A model generated the notes under the pieces. It was given only the letters and a program-made list of their open reading frames with translations. It was not told the origin of the DNA and searched no databases. 64,000 nt of DNA from Elephas maximus indicus (Eukaryota; Chordata; Mammalia; Proboscidea; Elephantidae), in assembly GCF_024166365.1 (NCBI RefSeq), contig NC_064827.1:10209001-10273000 (forward strand). The letters run 5' to 3'. Each line of letters starts with the position of its first letter. Positions within the stretch are counted from its first letter, which is position 1. Both the position numbers and the translations under genes were made by a program. Of the stretch, positions 13,301-24,010 are shown piece by piece.

Positions 13301-16300
13301 TGACAAATGGGTCCCCTGGGGTGTTTTGAATTGGTAAGGCACTTTTGCTTAAGGGTACCAGTCATAGGTAATTCTTATCCCTAGACTTCTAATGCACGTT
13401 CAAATGCATACGTTTATTAATATCTAATTTTACCTTTAAAAACTAATGTTGTTTTTCAACTAATGTTTTTTCTTAGTCTTTAGTGTCCTTAACATTTAAA
13501 ATAGCACCTAAAATAGTCTATGGAGATGGGTAATCATGGTGTTTTATTGGGTTTCTTACCTTGTAAATTTGAAACTTGAAATTCATGTTTAGGTTGTAAA
13601 AAAAACCAAAACCATTGTTTGGGATTGTTTCTGTAAGTCACATGTGGGAAGATAGGGAAGCTGGCCCCTCCTCCTCGGTCGGAAACTGAGAGTTGAGCTC
13701 ATTTGGAAGTGACACAGTCATTCTCGAAGTCACACCTTTTTCTTTGTTAAGCACTGTTACACCTGCAGCCTCTGGTCTCAGATCAGCCGCTTCTTAGAGA
13801 AGACGAATAACAGGTTGAAATTGCAAAAATAGCTTTGGGGTACCCGGGGAAAGTTAGCCTTTGTCCTTCCGGTTCCAGTTAGTAGAAGGGCAGGAAAGAT
13901 TGGTACACCTGAATTACCTATGATATGACTCCTGTTTGTTTTGTTTTGTTTTTTACCCCCGTAAATTAAAGTCAAAGTGCCTGTTTCTTGCTTTATGACA
14001 AAAAAATAGTTGTATTCTGATCGGGCACTCTTGTACAGGGTTGTGAAATCTATGTCAGCACCCTGAATCCTTTTCCTTTACATCAGTGTTGGATACCCAG
14101 TATTGTGTGCTTGATGAAGATTGGTTGTGCAGTAGTAAACTCATTGACAACTACACCAAGTATTTTCAACCAAAGGCTCATGGTAAATATTAGCCCAAAG
14201 GACTAAAGGACCACATGAACCAGAGCCGCCACCCACCATCTAGATGAACTAGATGGTGCCTGGCTACCACCACCGACCACTCTGACAGGGATCACAACAG
14301 AGAGTCTTGGACAGAGTGGGGAAAAAATGTAGAACAAAATTCAAATTCACAAAAAAAGACCAGATTTACCAGTCTGACAGAGACTGGAAGGACCCCCGAG
14401 ACTATTGCCCCAGACATTCTACTAACCCCGAACTGAAACCACTCCCAAAGTCCACTTGTCAGACAAAGATTAGACAGGTCTGTAAAACAAACAACACATG
14501 TGAGGAACGAGCTTCTTAGTGCAAGCAAATACACAAGAACAAACGGGCAACTCCTGACCAAAAGCAAGACGAGAAGATAGGAAGGGACAGGAACTAGACG
14601 AATGGACACAGGGAGCCCAGGGTGGAAAGGGGGAGAGTGCTGTTATATTGTAGGAATTGCAACCAATGTCACAAAACAATATGTGAGTAAATTTTTGAAT
14701 GAGAAACTAACGTGAGCTGTAAACTTTCACCTAAAGTACAAATAAAATTAACAGCAGCAACACTGTTATAGTTGAAAGCTATAATCTCCACATCGTATCA
14801 TGAAAGTAAGTTGAAAATGTATGCTTGTTAACGAGAAAACAAAACAAACAAAAAAAAGCTACACCAAGTGTTTTTATATGAAGATTATTCATTTCTAATT
14901 TCAAAGGAAAGACTTTACCCCCATTGAACAACTCTGGCCTTAAATATAACTTGGTTTGGTCATTTGTAAAGGGGGCCTTTTCCCCCTTCTTAGTTCAGCT
15001 GAGGCTGTCACCTAATTCTGGGAGCTGCTGGGAGCATAAGAAAGAGCCTCTGTCTCCTGTCACCCATTCCTGAAGTGACCTGAAGCCCAGCCCTTCCTAA
15101 TCTTTGCTGCTCCGTCTTTTTACTCCAAGACTCCAATACGTTTTATTTCAGTATTTAGCGCTTTTTCAGCAGTTAACCCATCTCTCTTTCTGTCACTTTT
15201 TGCACCTGGCTTAGAACCGTATTATTATTTTATGGGCAGTTTCCATGGTTATAGATCCTGTGATACATTTAAACATGTTTACGGGGCGGGGAGGGGAATT
15301 TTAAAAATACCGCCTTTCTTAAACCTGTCTTTGTTGGGTCTAACTAAGAGCTTGGAAAGTTGGTTGCATTTAGTATGTAGAACACTAAAATATCTCTTAG
15401 TTACAGTCTTTGTTTTTCCTCTTCATAAAAGTTTTATTCCTGTTTTTTTACTTAAAAAAAGAGAGTTCTGTTTATAGTATGAAATCACTTCCCACTTTGA
15501 TATGGAACACATCTTAAAGTTTTATTTTTCCTTTCTACTGTCTGCTTTTGCTATAATTTGCTGTAATAAAGGTACTTTTTTCAAAGAACCCAACTCTTAT
15601 ATTATTCTGTATTTTTAGTTGGGAGAAGTATAGGAAAAGATGTCAGTCCCATCTCACTGTGAGGAAAATTCAATTATTGTTTTTGATAAAAGCATAACAG
15701 GTTATATACAGAACACTATGTCACTATGAGTCAGAATGGACTCAGCAGCACACAACAACAACAACACTGTTTTAGACTTACACACAGTGTTAGTGTAGAC
15801 ACGAAGGGGGTTACGAGATGACAGCGTGCAAAGTCAGGATTCTGATTCATGAATTTGGGTTTTGGCTATTGCAGGGTGCCCTTAACTAGATCACACTTTC
15901 CTTTATTTGTGTGAGTAAGGGCAGAGAAAGCAGAGACTTACTGTGAACGAAACTTAAATATTCATTGTGAAATGTTTGACTTTTTGCTTTCATACACAGT
16001 TTAGGCCTCTGATTTGTCTAAAGCAATCTCGTTCCACACTTGCTTAACAGCAGTATAATGCATTAGTGACACTCCAGGAAGTGGCTGTTTAACATGATCC
16101 CACCACTGTGGGTAAGGCCCTTGCAAAACTTTCCTTTGTGCTTTGAGCTGAGCAGGAGACTTTCCCTGAGCACCAGCTGGGAAGGATTTAACTTAACCTT
16201 TCCCCCTGCCAAGGCCCCCAAGCGAGCCCCACTCCCTCCACCTGTTCCTCCAAGCCCCTACTCTTTCCTAAACTTGATGCTACTAGTTTGCCCCCACCAT

Positions 16301-19300
16301 CTTCAAGGCAAAACATCTGCAGGGTTTTAAGTCGTGTTCTGCCTCCCATCCTACCCCTGCCAAGGTCTAAACATACGCTGCAGTTGTTATGGCTATAATT
16401 GGTTATGCCACATTGATCTTCTTGCACTTTTTACGTCAAAACAAGGCATTTTTGAGATTCTGACTTTTTGTTCTCACTTAGCCAGCAACTAACCCTATTA
16501 AAAAAAAAAAAATTTTTTTTATATTTATGGATACTTTTTGTTTTTTAATAAGTAGATATGTTCAAGGGATCACATTGATAAAGGAAAGTTTACCATTCTA
16601 ATAGATCTTTCTTGAGGCACCAGCGTTGTTTGCATATTACGAAGCATGGGGAGAGTTGATAAAATCTTAAATAATATTAAAATGCTTATTTTTTTCTAAG
16701 TTGGTATTAGACTTACTGGAATTAAAAAAAAAATCTACTGGCATATTTAACCATATAAAATAGTGTTGCTAAAAGATTAGCTTTTCTCTTTACTGTGTGT
16801 GTAAGGTATACATGTAACGTGTGTACATTTATTTAAGAAAAGTTTTTAAATACCTAGTCTGCCAGCTTTTCTCAGTTAGAACATGAGAACAACACGTGAA
16901 ATTGGAACGATGGAATAGATTCGGTGGTGGAAGGTCTCTCCTTGTTTCTTTTTGTGTCTCAAGTCATGAGTAAGGTTAAGCCAGAAGTGCACTGACCTCT
17001 GAACTTATAATCTGTTGTTCTCAGTTTGCAGAAAAAACTTCAGCATGTATCAGCCACCCAGCCTCACCTTGATCAGGTAAAAAGCATTTAAAAACTTTTT
17101 TTTATTATTATTTCTCTTTAATTAAGTTGGCTATGTTTATGGTGTTTTATTAAACTCCTTCTAAAAATGTATTTTTGAACTATGTTGATGGCTTTCAGAA
17201 TTTTGAATGCTTTTGAGATCCTCTGACCCTACCTTTTAGCATGTGATAGGAATCCATCAAACCAACGTGGTCGGGGTAGGCAAGGAGTTTTGGTGTTATT
17301 TGTAGTGATTGCCTCAGTGAAGAAAGAAAATAGTGTCATTTTGTCTAAATGCTTACTAGTACCTTAAGCTTATGAAGACAAATAATTTAAGAGCAGAGTA
17401 CGCCTTCTCCTCACTTATCGACTGTCTCATTAGCTGATATTTTGTGTTTACTAGAATAGTAAAAAAGTCTACTATGTCTGACTAGTCTGCACATTAACGA
17501 TGTACATCTGGCAGTAATGAACACTGAGTTGGGAGGCGAGAGTGATGCTGGCTGTGATGGTTAAAGTTATGTGTCACCTTGGCTGGCCCACAATTCTCTG
17601 TGGTTTAGCAGTTATATAATGATGTAATTTGGCAGTTATGTAATGATACAATCATCCTCCACTTTGTGGTCTGATGTGGTCATCCTTCATTTTTGCGTAA
17701 TGCTGATTTTCACGTAACAACCTGGTCTTTGGAGCCTAACCATGTCAGTAAGTGAGGAGTGGGTGTATGCTTATTAGGATTTTAAAGTAAATACTTCTTG
17801 TTATCTGACATTTTAATATCCGAGTTGAGACTTCTTTTTAGTTGGTTCACACTTGTGATATCTGAGCAAAAAACACTGTGTGCTTTTCCTATTTCTAGCA
17901 GCAGTATAGACCAGATTTCAGTATATTTTGTGCTGAAATTGGCCTTTGCTACTTGCCTTTATCTGTTCTCTAAGTACACGTGATAAAAAACAGTTCTGGC
18001 CTTTCTGTGTTTTCTATCATGTTATGCCGCTCCTTGGGTGTTTTTATCACAAAGGCCAAAATTTTGGGTTACAGCAGCAAACAGAGGTCTGGGTTTCAAT
18101 TATGTGACCTGCCAGAGGAAATCTGCAGTTTCTGGGTGGTGTGGAGAGTGAGACGTTTATCAAGATCGATCAGGAGGAACGATAACCTCCACGTTAATCG
18201 TCTGTAGAAAGCAAAGATGGCGGCGTCACCGTCATTCTCGTCTCTGGGACTCCTCTTCCGTGGCACAGGCTCAGTCAGTTACCGTAAACTGAACCTTTCT
18301 CCTCTGTTCGTTTTTCCAAGAGAAAAGAATTGTGCTTTTGATTTCGAGGGGTACTCCTGGCTCTGGGTAGTTTGTTTACCTGAGCCTCACCTCCTCCGGT
18401 TTATAAACTGGAAATAGTCATCTGTACCCCACAGGATCGTTGAGAAGAGTGAATGAGAAGCAGAGATGATGGGACCGTGTGAATGTCCAGGCTCAGCACA
18501 TAGTCAGTTTGCTGTACGTGTTACCTCCCCACTTGTCACCAAGAATCCTGGGAAGAATGAGTCAATAAGGAGTCACCGTTGGGCCCCTCTCAGGAGGGTT
18601 TTCTGTGTGAAAATAGGACCATCGATTAACTCTGCAGAATGTAGAAATGGGGCTGCTGATGCCCCAAATCAGCAGATAAAGGGAAAAGATAACACAGTAC
18701 AGGTTGTCAGGCAACACAAACTGTCACGTGCTCCTTACTGTTCATCTTAAAACTTGTAATTAAAAAAAAAAATTACAGTCATGTCTCTTGATTTACAGAA
18801 TATTACTACAGTCACATTTGAAGTACCGGGAAATGCAAAGGAAGAAAGTCTAAATGTGTTTATTCAGGTGAATGCCATTCGTAACCATTAAAGTCGACTG
18901 TTTCCTTACCTTGTTGTTGCCATGAGCAATGGTTGGTCTTATTAAATGATGCCACTTGACAACAGAATCTGCTGTGGGAAAAGAACGTGAGAAACAAGGA
19001 TGGTCACTGCATGGAGGTCGTCCGATTGAAGGTGGGTACGCCCTTTACACACTTGTGTACCATCAGGCAAAGAAAGCCCATTTCTTGGGGCTCTATAAAC
19101 TCTATTTGGTTTTATGTCCTCTGAAGTCTTCTTGGAGCCCTGGTGCCTCAGTGGTTAAGAACTCAGGCTGCTAACCAAAAGGTCATCAGTTTAAATCCAC
19201 CAGCTGCTCCTTGAAAACCATACGGGGCAGTTCTACTCCGTCCTGTAGGGTTGCTATGAGTCGGAATCGCTTGACGACGGTGAGCTTGGTCTTGGTTTTT

Positions 19301-22300
19301 AGAAGTCTTCTTAAAACCATACAATAGTTTAGCTTAACTAGTAAGAAATGTCTGCCTTAAGCATTGTGGTCTTTTAAGAACTATATGAGATCAAATTGAC
19401 AACAGCAAATTGAAAGACTAGGTAGAAAACTTAGGAAGCAGTGCGTTTATGTTAATGGTGGAGGAACAATTCGAAAAAGGGTGAGAATGGTTGCACAACT
19501 CAGTGTCACTGAATTGTACATGTAGAAACTGTTGAATTGGTGTATGTTTTGCTGTGTGTATTCTCAACAACAAAACAAAAAAACCTGCCATATTTGGTTT
19601 TAAACAGAAGCATTGGTTTTAGTACAAACGCCCTTTGTCTGTTTTCATTTTTCTTTATCACCTCCATGGCTGCAGAGGAGCTTTGGAAATCACTGTGTAA
19701 GTCAAGGTTGATTGGCACAGTTTAATTCAGTGTTGAGTTAAAAAAGCAGCCTGTAGGCTTTGAAATGTCACCCCTGTCCTCCACTCCTGGTGTGTGAGCA
19801 GTTACTTGGCTGATGACCTGGACTCTTGAAACTTCCCCTTGGCACGTGCTTAGAGAAAACCAAGCCTTCCTTGAGCTTAGTTTTCCAAGAAAACTTCATT
19901 AACAGAGAATAATATTGAAAGTCTTGCTGCCCCTGAGCCTTATCTTTTGTTTATTGATGCACCTAACAAACACTAAACGTTTTCGTACTCTAAACAAGTT
20001 GCGGAAGACTAGAAGAATTCCTGCCCAGCGTTGGGAAGCCCATTAATTTTACTGGACATTTGGGTATCTGTGTCACCAAAGGTGTCTCCCAGGGCCAGCA
20101 GTTGGCGGTTGTGCACTTCACTAACAGCAGTCACTTGAGTGCCCACTCTGGTGTGCCCAGAAGGTGCATGAAGTTTTATTGTCACTGCTTATGGTTGGTA
20201 GTAACTGGATCCTCTCTCCAGCCAGTGACAGACTTCCTGAGGTCCCTAGAATGACAGAGATTGAGACTGTTGAGAAAGGTTTCGGGGTTAGATTTTTTCA
20301 CCCGCCTGCTGGCACTTGTGTGATTGGCTCTGCAGAGCCACCTGGTGAGTCCGGTCCCCTCCCAGGTCACACCCCCAGAGGACTAAGCCAGCTCCTGCTG
20401 CTGCGTGATGACAGTAGCCTCATCTCTGTTCCCTGGGCCTCCCTGATAGACATGTCTCATTCTGTGGCTGCTTTGTTCCCCATGTACTGAGTCGGGGGTG
20501 TTTACCCTACACCCCCTGCACAGAGTTCAGCGGCTCCTCCTGGACATCCCATTGTGGCTGTTGTCCTTAGGCTGTGACAACTCTTTCGCAGTTGTCCCCT
20601 TTGGTTCTTCCTCTGGCCTTCTTGTGTACACAGCAACAGCAAACAGCCTTTAGCTTCATCACTTTCCTTTTCTGTCCTGCTACAAAGTATCAATCCTCTA
20701 ATCATCAACCTGCCTACACCCTTAACCCCAGTAGTAGCTAATGGCCAGAGTCTATACAGGCAACACAAAACTGATGCTTCAGTAATTATTTCCAGAGAGC
20801 TTGTTATTATATATTCAAATTTACAAATCAGGCAACAAAACTGGGCACAGGGAAAGAAAAACTGGGAGGAAACACCAGAATTTTAATAGGGGTCACCTTT
20901 GTGTGGTCGGGATGACTTCATAGTCATTTGTCTCTTTCTGTCTGTTTTTTAATGTACATCTTAATTTTTTAAACAAATACATATAAGAAATGTTATTTTA
21001 GAGAAATTAATTTCATCCCCCATTGGAACCGGTTTATCAATTTGCTCATCATTCCTGAAATCAATATAAAATCAACTTTTATGCAGAGAAATATAATGAT
21101 TTTTCTTGATTTTTTCACTCTCCACTCCATTTATTGTAGCCCATTTTAAGAACAGTGTATTTAACTGTAGCCAAAATCTTTTAATGTCTCAGATTTTCCC
21201 ACAAAAACTGTGAAAAAAGTATAAGATCTTATGAGTAGGAGAATAATCAGTAGAACCTGACACATAACACATTTCGTTGTTTTCAGTTTTTTTCGTGATC
21301 AGTGACATTGTCGTGCATGTATTCATGTGATAATTAGAAATCTCCCTGCAGTAAGACCTTTCTAAAAAGGAATAAGGATAACGGCCAACAGTTACCTTAA
21401 AACAAAGATAAGAATGTAAGGGGGCAGGAAAACTAGATTAATGAAAATGGGACAAGCAGTCGGAAGTAATGAGGATATTCATGAAGTGTGAAGAATGGAA
21501 CCAATGTTACTGAACAGTTGGTGTAGAAATTGTTGAATGGGAAACTAAACCGCTCTGTATGCCTTTGCCAAAAACACAATAAAGTAGTATCCAGAAAAAA
21601 AACTTGTGTAGCACAGCTCTACCCTGACGCACATGGGGTCGCCAGGAGCCGGAGGCGACTCGACAGCAACTTTTTTTTTCTTGACATGTTGATTATAAAT
21701 GTTATTCAATTTGAAAAGAGAAAAGGAAGAGGAATAATTAACCCATTAACATTGATGCTGAATTTCTGCTTGTAAATGAAAACTGAGGCCGACTGACCCT
21801 TCTCTCGGAGCAGGGGCTGGTGTCCATCAGAGACAGAGCACAGCAAGTGATCGTCCAGGGTGTGCATGAGCTCTATGACCTGGAGGAGACCCCTGTGAGC
21901 TGGGACGATGACACCCAGAGGACAAACAGATTGGTCTTTATTGGTAGGTTACAAATGGTGAACCGTAAAGCAAAGAGAAAACCAGACTGGAAGTGCTGTG
22001 TGTGCTACTTAAGCAGTCTGAACCAGTCAGAACCCCCTCTGTAGACCTCAGTAAGCTGGCGATGACTGTACTTGTTCCAATCACGTGATAGCATTCATAA
22101 GCACACGTTAGATCTTTTCCTTTTTTTCAGACAGCTTTAGAAAAGCAATTGATCCAAGTGCTGGTTTGGTTCCAAGAGCTTCAACTCAAAAGTTGAGGGA
22201 ATCACTTAGTTACCATTGTGTTTGTAAATGTATGAAGATCATTAAACATTCAGTGATCTAGAATTGGTCAGGAAACTCTACCAATTTAATAAGTATGAAG

Positions 22301-22432
22301 TAATCCTATTTTGTTCTGTTTGCAGGCAAGAACTTAGATAAGGATATCCTTAGACAACTATTTATGGCCATGGTGACAGAGACAGGAAAGCAGCAGACAA
22401 CACACTGCAAGGAAGGTCGAGCTTGTCCATAA
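1309..22432 (+). CDS. CBWD1: CBWD1/ZNG1 zinc chaperone GTPase, 3' half (nine exons)
   Basis: Nine exons join at 1309-1355, 3795-3881, 6779-6823, 12829-12885, 17025-17076, 18799-18867, 18966-19031, 21814-21943 and 22326-22432. They give 660 nt, or 219 codons plus a stop, with no frame break and AG/GT at every internal boundary. The product matches roughly residues 177-395 of the human protein as I remember it. Visible are the NKTD (G4) guanine-specificity motif of the G3E GTPase domain and the C-terminal CobW domain, from about the exon at 18799 onward. The family is known as zinc metallochaperones that deliver zinc to METAP1 in the cytosol. Walker A and the CxCC zinc motif are encoded upstream of the window. 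FOXD4 follows about 7 kb downstream in the same orientation. The gene looks functional, and its introns carry two minisatellites and old LINE and SINE copies. Confidence 0.95.
1981..2676. repeat. 39-bp GC-rich minisatellite, about 18 units
   Basis: Tandem units contain the core gaccgactcc, then ccgtccttggga and ttgtggggcgaagcagt. Variants differ at a few sites (gattgtggggc versus gagtgtggtgt, ccccgt versus ccctgt). One unit near 2060-2080 carries a small insertion. Because 39 is a multiple of three, several frames stay open on both strands (for example 2077-2601 plus and 1901-2740 minus). These are low-complexity translations, not genes. The array lies in the CBWD1 intron between the exons at 1309 and 3795. 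Confidence 0.95.
2765..3010 (-). mobile_element. old L1-like 3' UTR remnant, antisense
   Basis: The segment includes ccagttcagagattaccgct and an aaaatgaggttctgttgtac block typical of old L1 3' regions read in reverse. A related block recurs at 4041-4114. The match is remembered and weak. Confidence 0.4.
3795..3881 (+). CDS. CBWD1: CBWD1 exon with the NKTD G4 motif
   Basis: This 87-nt exon begins [16 protein letters not shown] and continues [12 protein letters not shown], finishing in a split Arg. NKTD is the NKxD guanine-recognition motif of the GTPase domain. It is preceded by a tttag acceptor and followed by gtacaa. The preceding intron holds the 39-bp minisatellite. Confidence 0.95.
4041..4114 (-). 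repeat. second copy of the 2909-2985 block
   Basis: The sequence around aaaatttactttgaaatggg parallels the block at 2909-2985 over about 74 bp with scattered differences. It directly abuts a SINE. It is probably another fragment of the same old LINE family. Confidence 0.5.
4115..4305 (-). mobile_element. tRNA-derived SINE, antisense
   Basis: This is a full-length antisense copy. The RTE-like tail complement (gccgtccagtcggttttgac) is at the left, with cggttagcagctgagtgcct and accaccacgagggctcc-type head sequence at the right end. Confidence 0.88.
5300..5490 (+). mobile_element. MIR element
   Basis: The order of motifs follows MIR: a 'Leu/Ser' core, tttagcctttttaagtctca, ggaataatgcctacctcc, then cactgcctggcccatactca. 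It is an ancient mammalian SINE copy, moderately diverged. Confidence 0.65.
6779..6823 (+). CDS. CBWD1: CBWD1 exon ([14 protein letters not shown])
   Basis: This 45-nt exon completes the split Arg and encodes [14 protein letters not shown] plus a further split Arg. Its acceptor has a strong pyrimidine tract ending atttcag, and its donor is gtactt. One residue differs from human (K for Q). Confidence 0.93.
7786..9018. repeat. 63-bp minisatellite with higher-order structure, about 20 units
   Basis: Units begin tgtaaccts and contain cccaccaccagcc, cctcagcaaacaccca and tgtgcccctgcctctcca. Five variants can be told apart: A (once, at the start), B (aatctcactgcc), C (cctcactcc...cctttcc), D (cctcgttcc...catccttag) and E (cctggttcc). 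Their order is A B C D B E E C D B C D B E E C D B E C. Blocks therefore recur at 504-bp and 315-bp spacing; for example 8021-8323 repeats at 8525-8827. The unit is 21 codons, leaving open frames of 468 codons (+) and 553 codons (-). Degenerate flanking copies begin near 7753. The array lies in the CBWD1 intron before the 12829 exon. Confidence 0.95.
10058..10262 (-). mobile_element. tRNA-derived SINE, antisense
   Basis: The tail complement (attgggtcgattctcactca) is at the left and the head complement (gcatcacccggggactcc) at the right. It belongs to a subtype with a variant middle (gtagatcgccaggcctttct). Confidence 0.85.
10499..10521. repeat. (TG)n microsatellite
   Basis: This is a short alternating GT run of roughly ten units within the CBWD1 intron. 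Confidence 0.9.
12829..12885 (+). CDS. CBWD1: CBWD1 exon ([18 protein letters not shown])
   Basis: This 57-nt exon encodes [18 protein letters not shown], essentially identical to the human segment. Its acceptor is cctttcag and its donor gtgtgt. The 6-kb intron before it carries the 63-bp minisatellite and one SINE. Confidence 0.95.
14195..14760 (+). mobile_element. L1 3' UTR fragment
   Basis: Diagnostic blocks in order are accacatgaaccagag, gaactagatggtgcctggct, gaccagatttaccagtctga, aactttcacctaaagtac and a terminal aataaaatt. Related copies occur at 21395, 47875 (both sense), 36979 and 39969 (both antisense). Confidence 0.75.
15718..15770 (+). mobile_element. SINE or RTE 3' tail fragment
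   Basis: Only the tail cactatgagtcagaatggac and a following (CAA)n run remain. Confidence 0.6.
17025..17076 (+). CDS. CBWD1: CBWD1 exon ([17 protein letters not shown])
   Basis: This 52-nt exon completes a split Ser, then reads [17 protein letters not shown] and ends in phase 0 before gtaaaa. It is the linker between the GTPase domain and the CobW C-terminal domain. The human segment has PG where this has SA. Confidence 0.93.
18360..18520 (+). mobile_element. MIR element
   Basis: The sequence follows MIR order (ctgagcctcacctcctccgg, ggaaatagtcatctgtaccc, aggctcagcacatag). It lies in the CBWD1 intron before the 18799 exon. Confidence 0.6.
18799..18867 (+). CDS. CBWD1: CBWD1 exon starting the CobW C-terminal domain
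   Basis: These 23 in-phase codons begin [17 protein letters not shown] and end NVFIQ. The acceptor is tttacag and the donor gtgaat. Only 98 bp of intron separates it from the next exon. Confidence 0.94.
18966..19031 (+). CDS. CBWD1: CBWD1 exon ([12 protein letters not shown]...)
   Basis: These 22 in-phase codons begin [15 protein letters not shown] and end MEVVRLK. The acceptor ttgacaacag lacks a good pyrimidine tract, so the exon was identified mainly from its protein match and frame. The donor is gtgggt. Confidence 0.92.
19133..19301 (+). mobile_element. tRNA-derived SINE, sense, with target-site duplication
   Basis: This copy is nearly intact, from ggagccctggtgcctcagtg to the tail tatgagtcggaatcgcttga. 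It is flanked by the 11-bp direct repeat gaagtcttctt (19123-19133 and 19302-19312). It inserted into the older L1-type element that continues at 19302. Confidence 0.92.
19302..19583 (+). mobile_element. L1-type 3' end, sense
   Basis: It shares a 280-bp block with 41062-41378: cttaaaaccatacaatagtt, gatcaaattgacaacagca, gtttatgttaatggtggagg and ttctcaacaacaaaac. The left end is split off at 19113-19133 by the SINE. Confidence 0.65.
21395..21608 (+). mobile_element. L1 3' UTR fragment, sense
   Basis: This is the terminal part of the L1 3' UTR family (agaatggaaccaatgttact, gggaaactaaaccgctctg, aacacaataaagtag). It lies in the CBWD1 intron before the 21814 exon. Confidence 0.65.
21618..21672 (+). 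mobile_element. SINE tail fragment, sense
   Basis: Only the tail part remains: cacatggggtcgccaggagc, then gactcgacagcaac and poly-T. Confidence 0.6.
21814..21943 (+). CDS. CBWD1: CBWD1 exon ([12 protein letters not shown]...RLVFI)
   Basis: This 130-nt exon encodes [20 protein letters not shown], then [20 protein letters not shown] and VFI plus the first base of a Gly codon. It is the longest CobW C-terminal segment in the window. The acceptor is cggagcag and the donor gtaggt. Confidence 0.95.
22326..22432 (+). CDS. CBWD1: CBWD1 terminal coding exon
   Basis: The exon completes a split Gly, then reads [19 protein letters not shown] and ends [15 protein letters not shown] before TAA at 22430-22432. 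The first half is conserved. The last 15 or so residues differ clearly from the human tail, with an extra Cys and a Trp replaced by Gln. Confidence 0.93.
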
Positions 22433-22465
22433 CAGAAGCTTTTCTTACTGAAAGAATCAGGTGAT

Positions 22466-22471
22466 AATAAA
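22466..22471 (+). terminator. possible proximal poly(A) signal, CBWD1
   Basis: This AATAAA lies 34 nt after the CBWD1 stop. It is probably too close to the stop to be the main signal and may be chance. Confidence 0.3.
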
Positions 22472-22838
22472 CAGGAATGCATTTCCTACTGGATGTCCTT
22501 CAGGGTCCTGTTTCTTGGCAGTACTTACTTACGTTATGAATCCAACGTGTTATTTTAGGTATTTATTTTGTAGACTACACCACATACTGTCAGTCAGTAC
22601 TGTGAAACATTTGACCTTCATGTGGTGAAATGTAACATCTTCGGAAGTGTTTTTTGTTGGTTTTAAGACAGGTGGTTCACAAAAATTGTCTTCCAGAATT
22701 GACTTTGCAGTCCACGTAATGCCGAATCACTCACCTGTGCGAGTTATTTGTAATAATAATGATAAAACTCACCTGAACGTTGTCTTTTTCACTTAGAACT
22801 TGAGCTGATTGCATAGATATAATGATTGTACGGTTATT

Positions 22839-22844
22839 AATAAA
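22839..22844 (+). terminator. likely main poly(A) signal, CBWD1
   Basis: This AATAAA lies about 407 nt after the stop and is followed within 30-60 nt by T-rich sequence (tgtcatcgtttttatt). That is the arrangement expected for the end of the CBWD1 3' UTR. Confidence 0.65.
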
Positions 22845-22899
22845 ATGTTTTAAAACAATTAAATGTCATCGTTTTTATTAAAGGAAATAAAAAGGTTGT

Positions 22900-23640
22900 T
22901 GTGGCCAGAAGCTTGGTAAGTGGAAGAAATGTGAGTTGAACAAATTAATTTGAATCGTCTTTTAGTCACCACTGAGCATTCTTATACGCAGTGTTAGGAA
23001 CCTTGAGCTGTTCCTTTGTAACATATTCAAGACATTCCAGTCCTAAAGCTTTTAAGTCAATTTTACCACTGCTACTAAATTTATCTTGGTGTTTTTGAAC
23101 TTCTTTAATTTTCAGTATCATCTAAAAAAGTGACAAGGTACAAGATATCAGATATAACTGCAGATAGTTTTTGAGAGTTTAACAGTCTTAATATAAGTGG
23201 TTGGTGTGTAAGTACACAATTCCTGTTTTTCTCCTGTTCCAGTGAAAGCTGGGTCAGCGTACGTTTACTCACATGGTAGCAGAAAAAGTGTTAGGTTGAA
23301 TTTAAAGATGAGCTTGTCCAGTTAATGATGTGTTAAATATCAGACAAGGCTATCAGAATGGCTTTTGGAATTTCTTTTTCAGAATTTTAAATAAAGGAGC
23401 TGCATCTGTTTATCTTGAATGGTTCCAGTTCAGTGCTCGGAGGCAGGCAGCTGTTTGATTAAATCAACTCAGGTTGGTTCTGTGTTTAACCTTTGGCTCT
23501 GCCAAGGAGACTGCTGGTCCTGCCCTCTGTTCCCCTCCCTTACGTACTTTATGTATGTAACTTCCCTGTCCTCATCCAGTTGCCTGCTGACCCCATTCTC
23601 TCCGTTATGATTCAGAGAACAGGCTTCTTTTGTAGTGCAA
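22900..23640 (+). other. unique sequence downstream of CBWD1
   Basis: I see no gene and no confidently named repeat. The open frame at 23419-23610 has no recognisable domain. Confidence 0.5.
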
Positions 23641-23825
23641 CACTGCCCAGGAGAAAGGCAGCTGAATTTTAGTCAGTCTGGGCTTTAATAGCAGCTTCGC
23701 TGCTTCTTGGCTGTGTGATCTCGGGCCAAGTATTTGCTCTGAGATTTGTGACGTGGCTGGTCAGGACTGAGGAGGTTTGTAAAGCATCCACCTTAGCTCC
23801 CAGCACACAGCAGACCCTAGCACGT
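23640..23825 (+). mobile_element. MIR element
   Basis: Motifs run in MIR order: cttggctgtgtgatctcggg, a degenerate middle, then cagcacacagcagaccctag. Confidence 0.6.
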
Positions 23826-23863
23826 TGCTTTCTTCCTAAGAATTTAAGTTTGCTTTATTCAGT

Positions 23864-24010
23864 GAAACTGTGGTGGTGCAGTGGTTAAAGTGCTGGACTG
23901 CTAACCTAAAGGTTGGCAGTTCGAAACCATCAGCTGCTCCGAGTTAGAAAGATGTAGCAGTCTGCGTCTGTAGAGATTTACAGCCTTGCGAGTCAGAATC
24001 AATCCAAGCT
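23864..24010 (+). mobile_element. tRNA-derived SINE, sense, internal deletion
   Basis: The head (tggtggtgcagtggttaaag) and B-box-like ggttggcagttcgaaacc are intact. The part after gatttacagcc is shortened to a bare tail. Confidence 0.85.
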
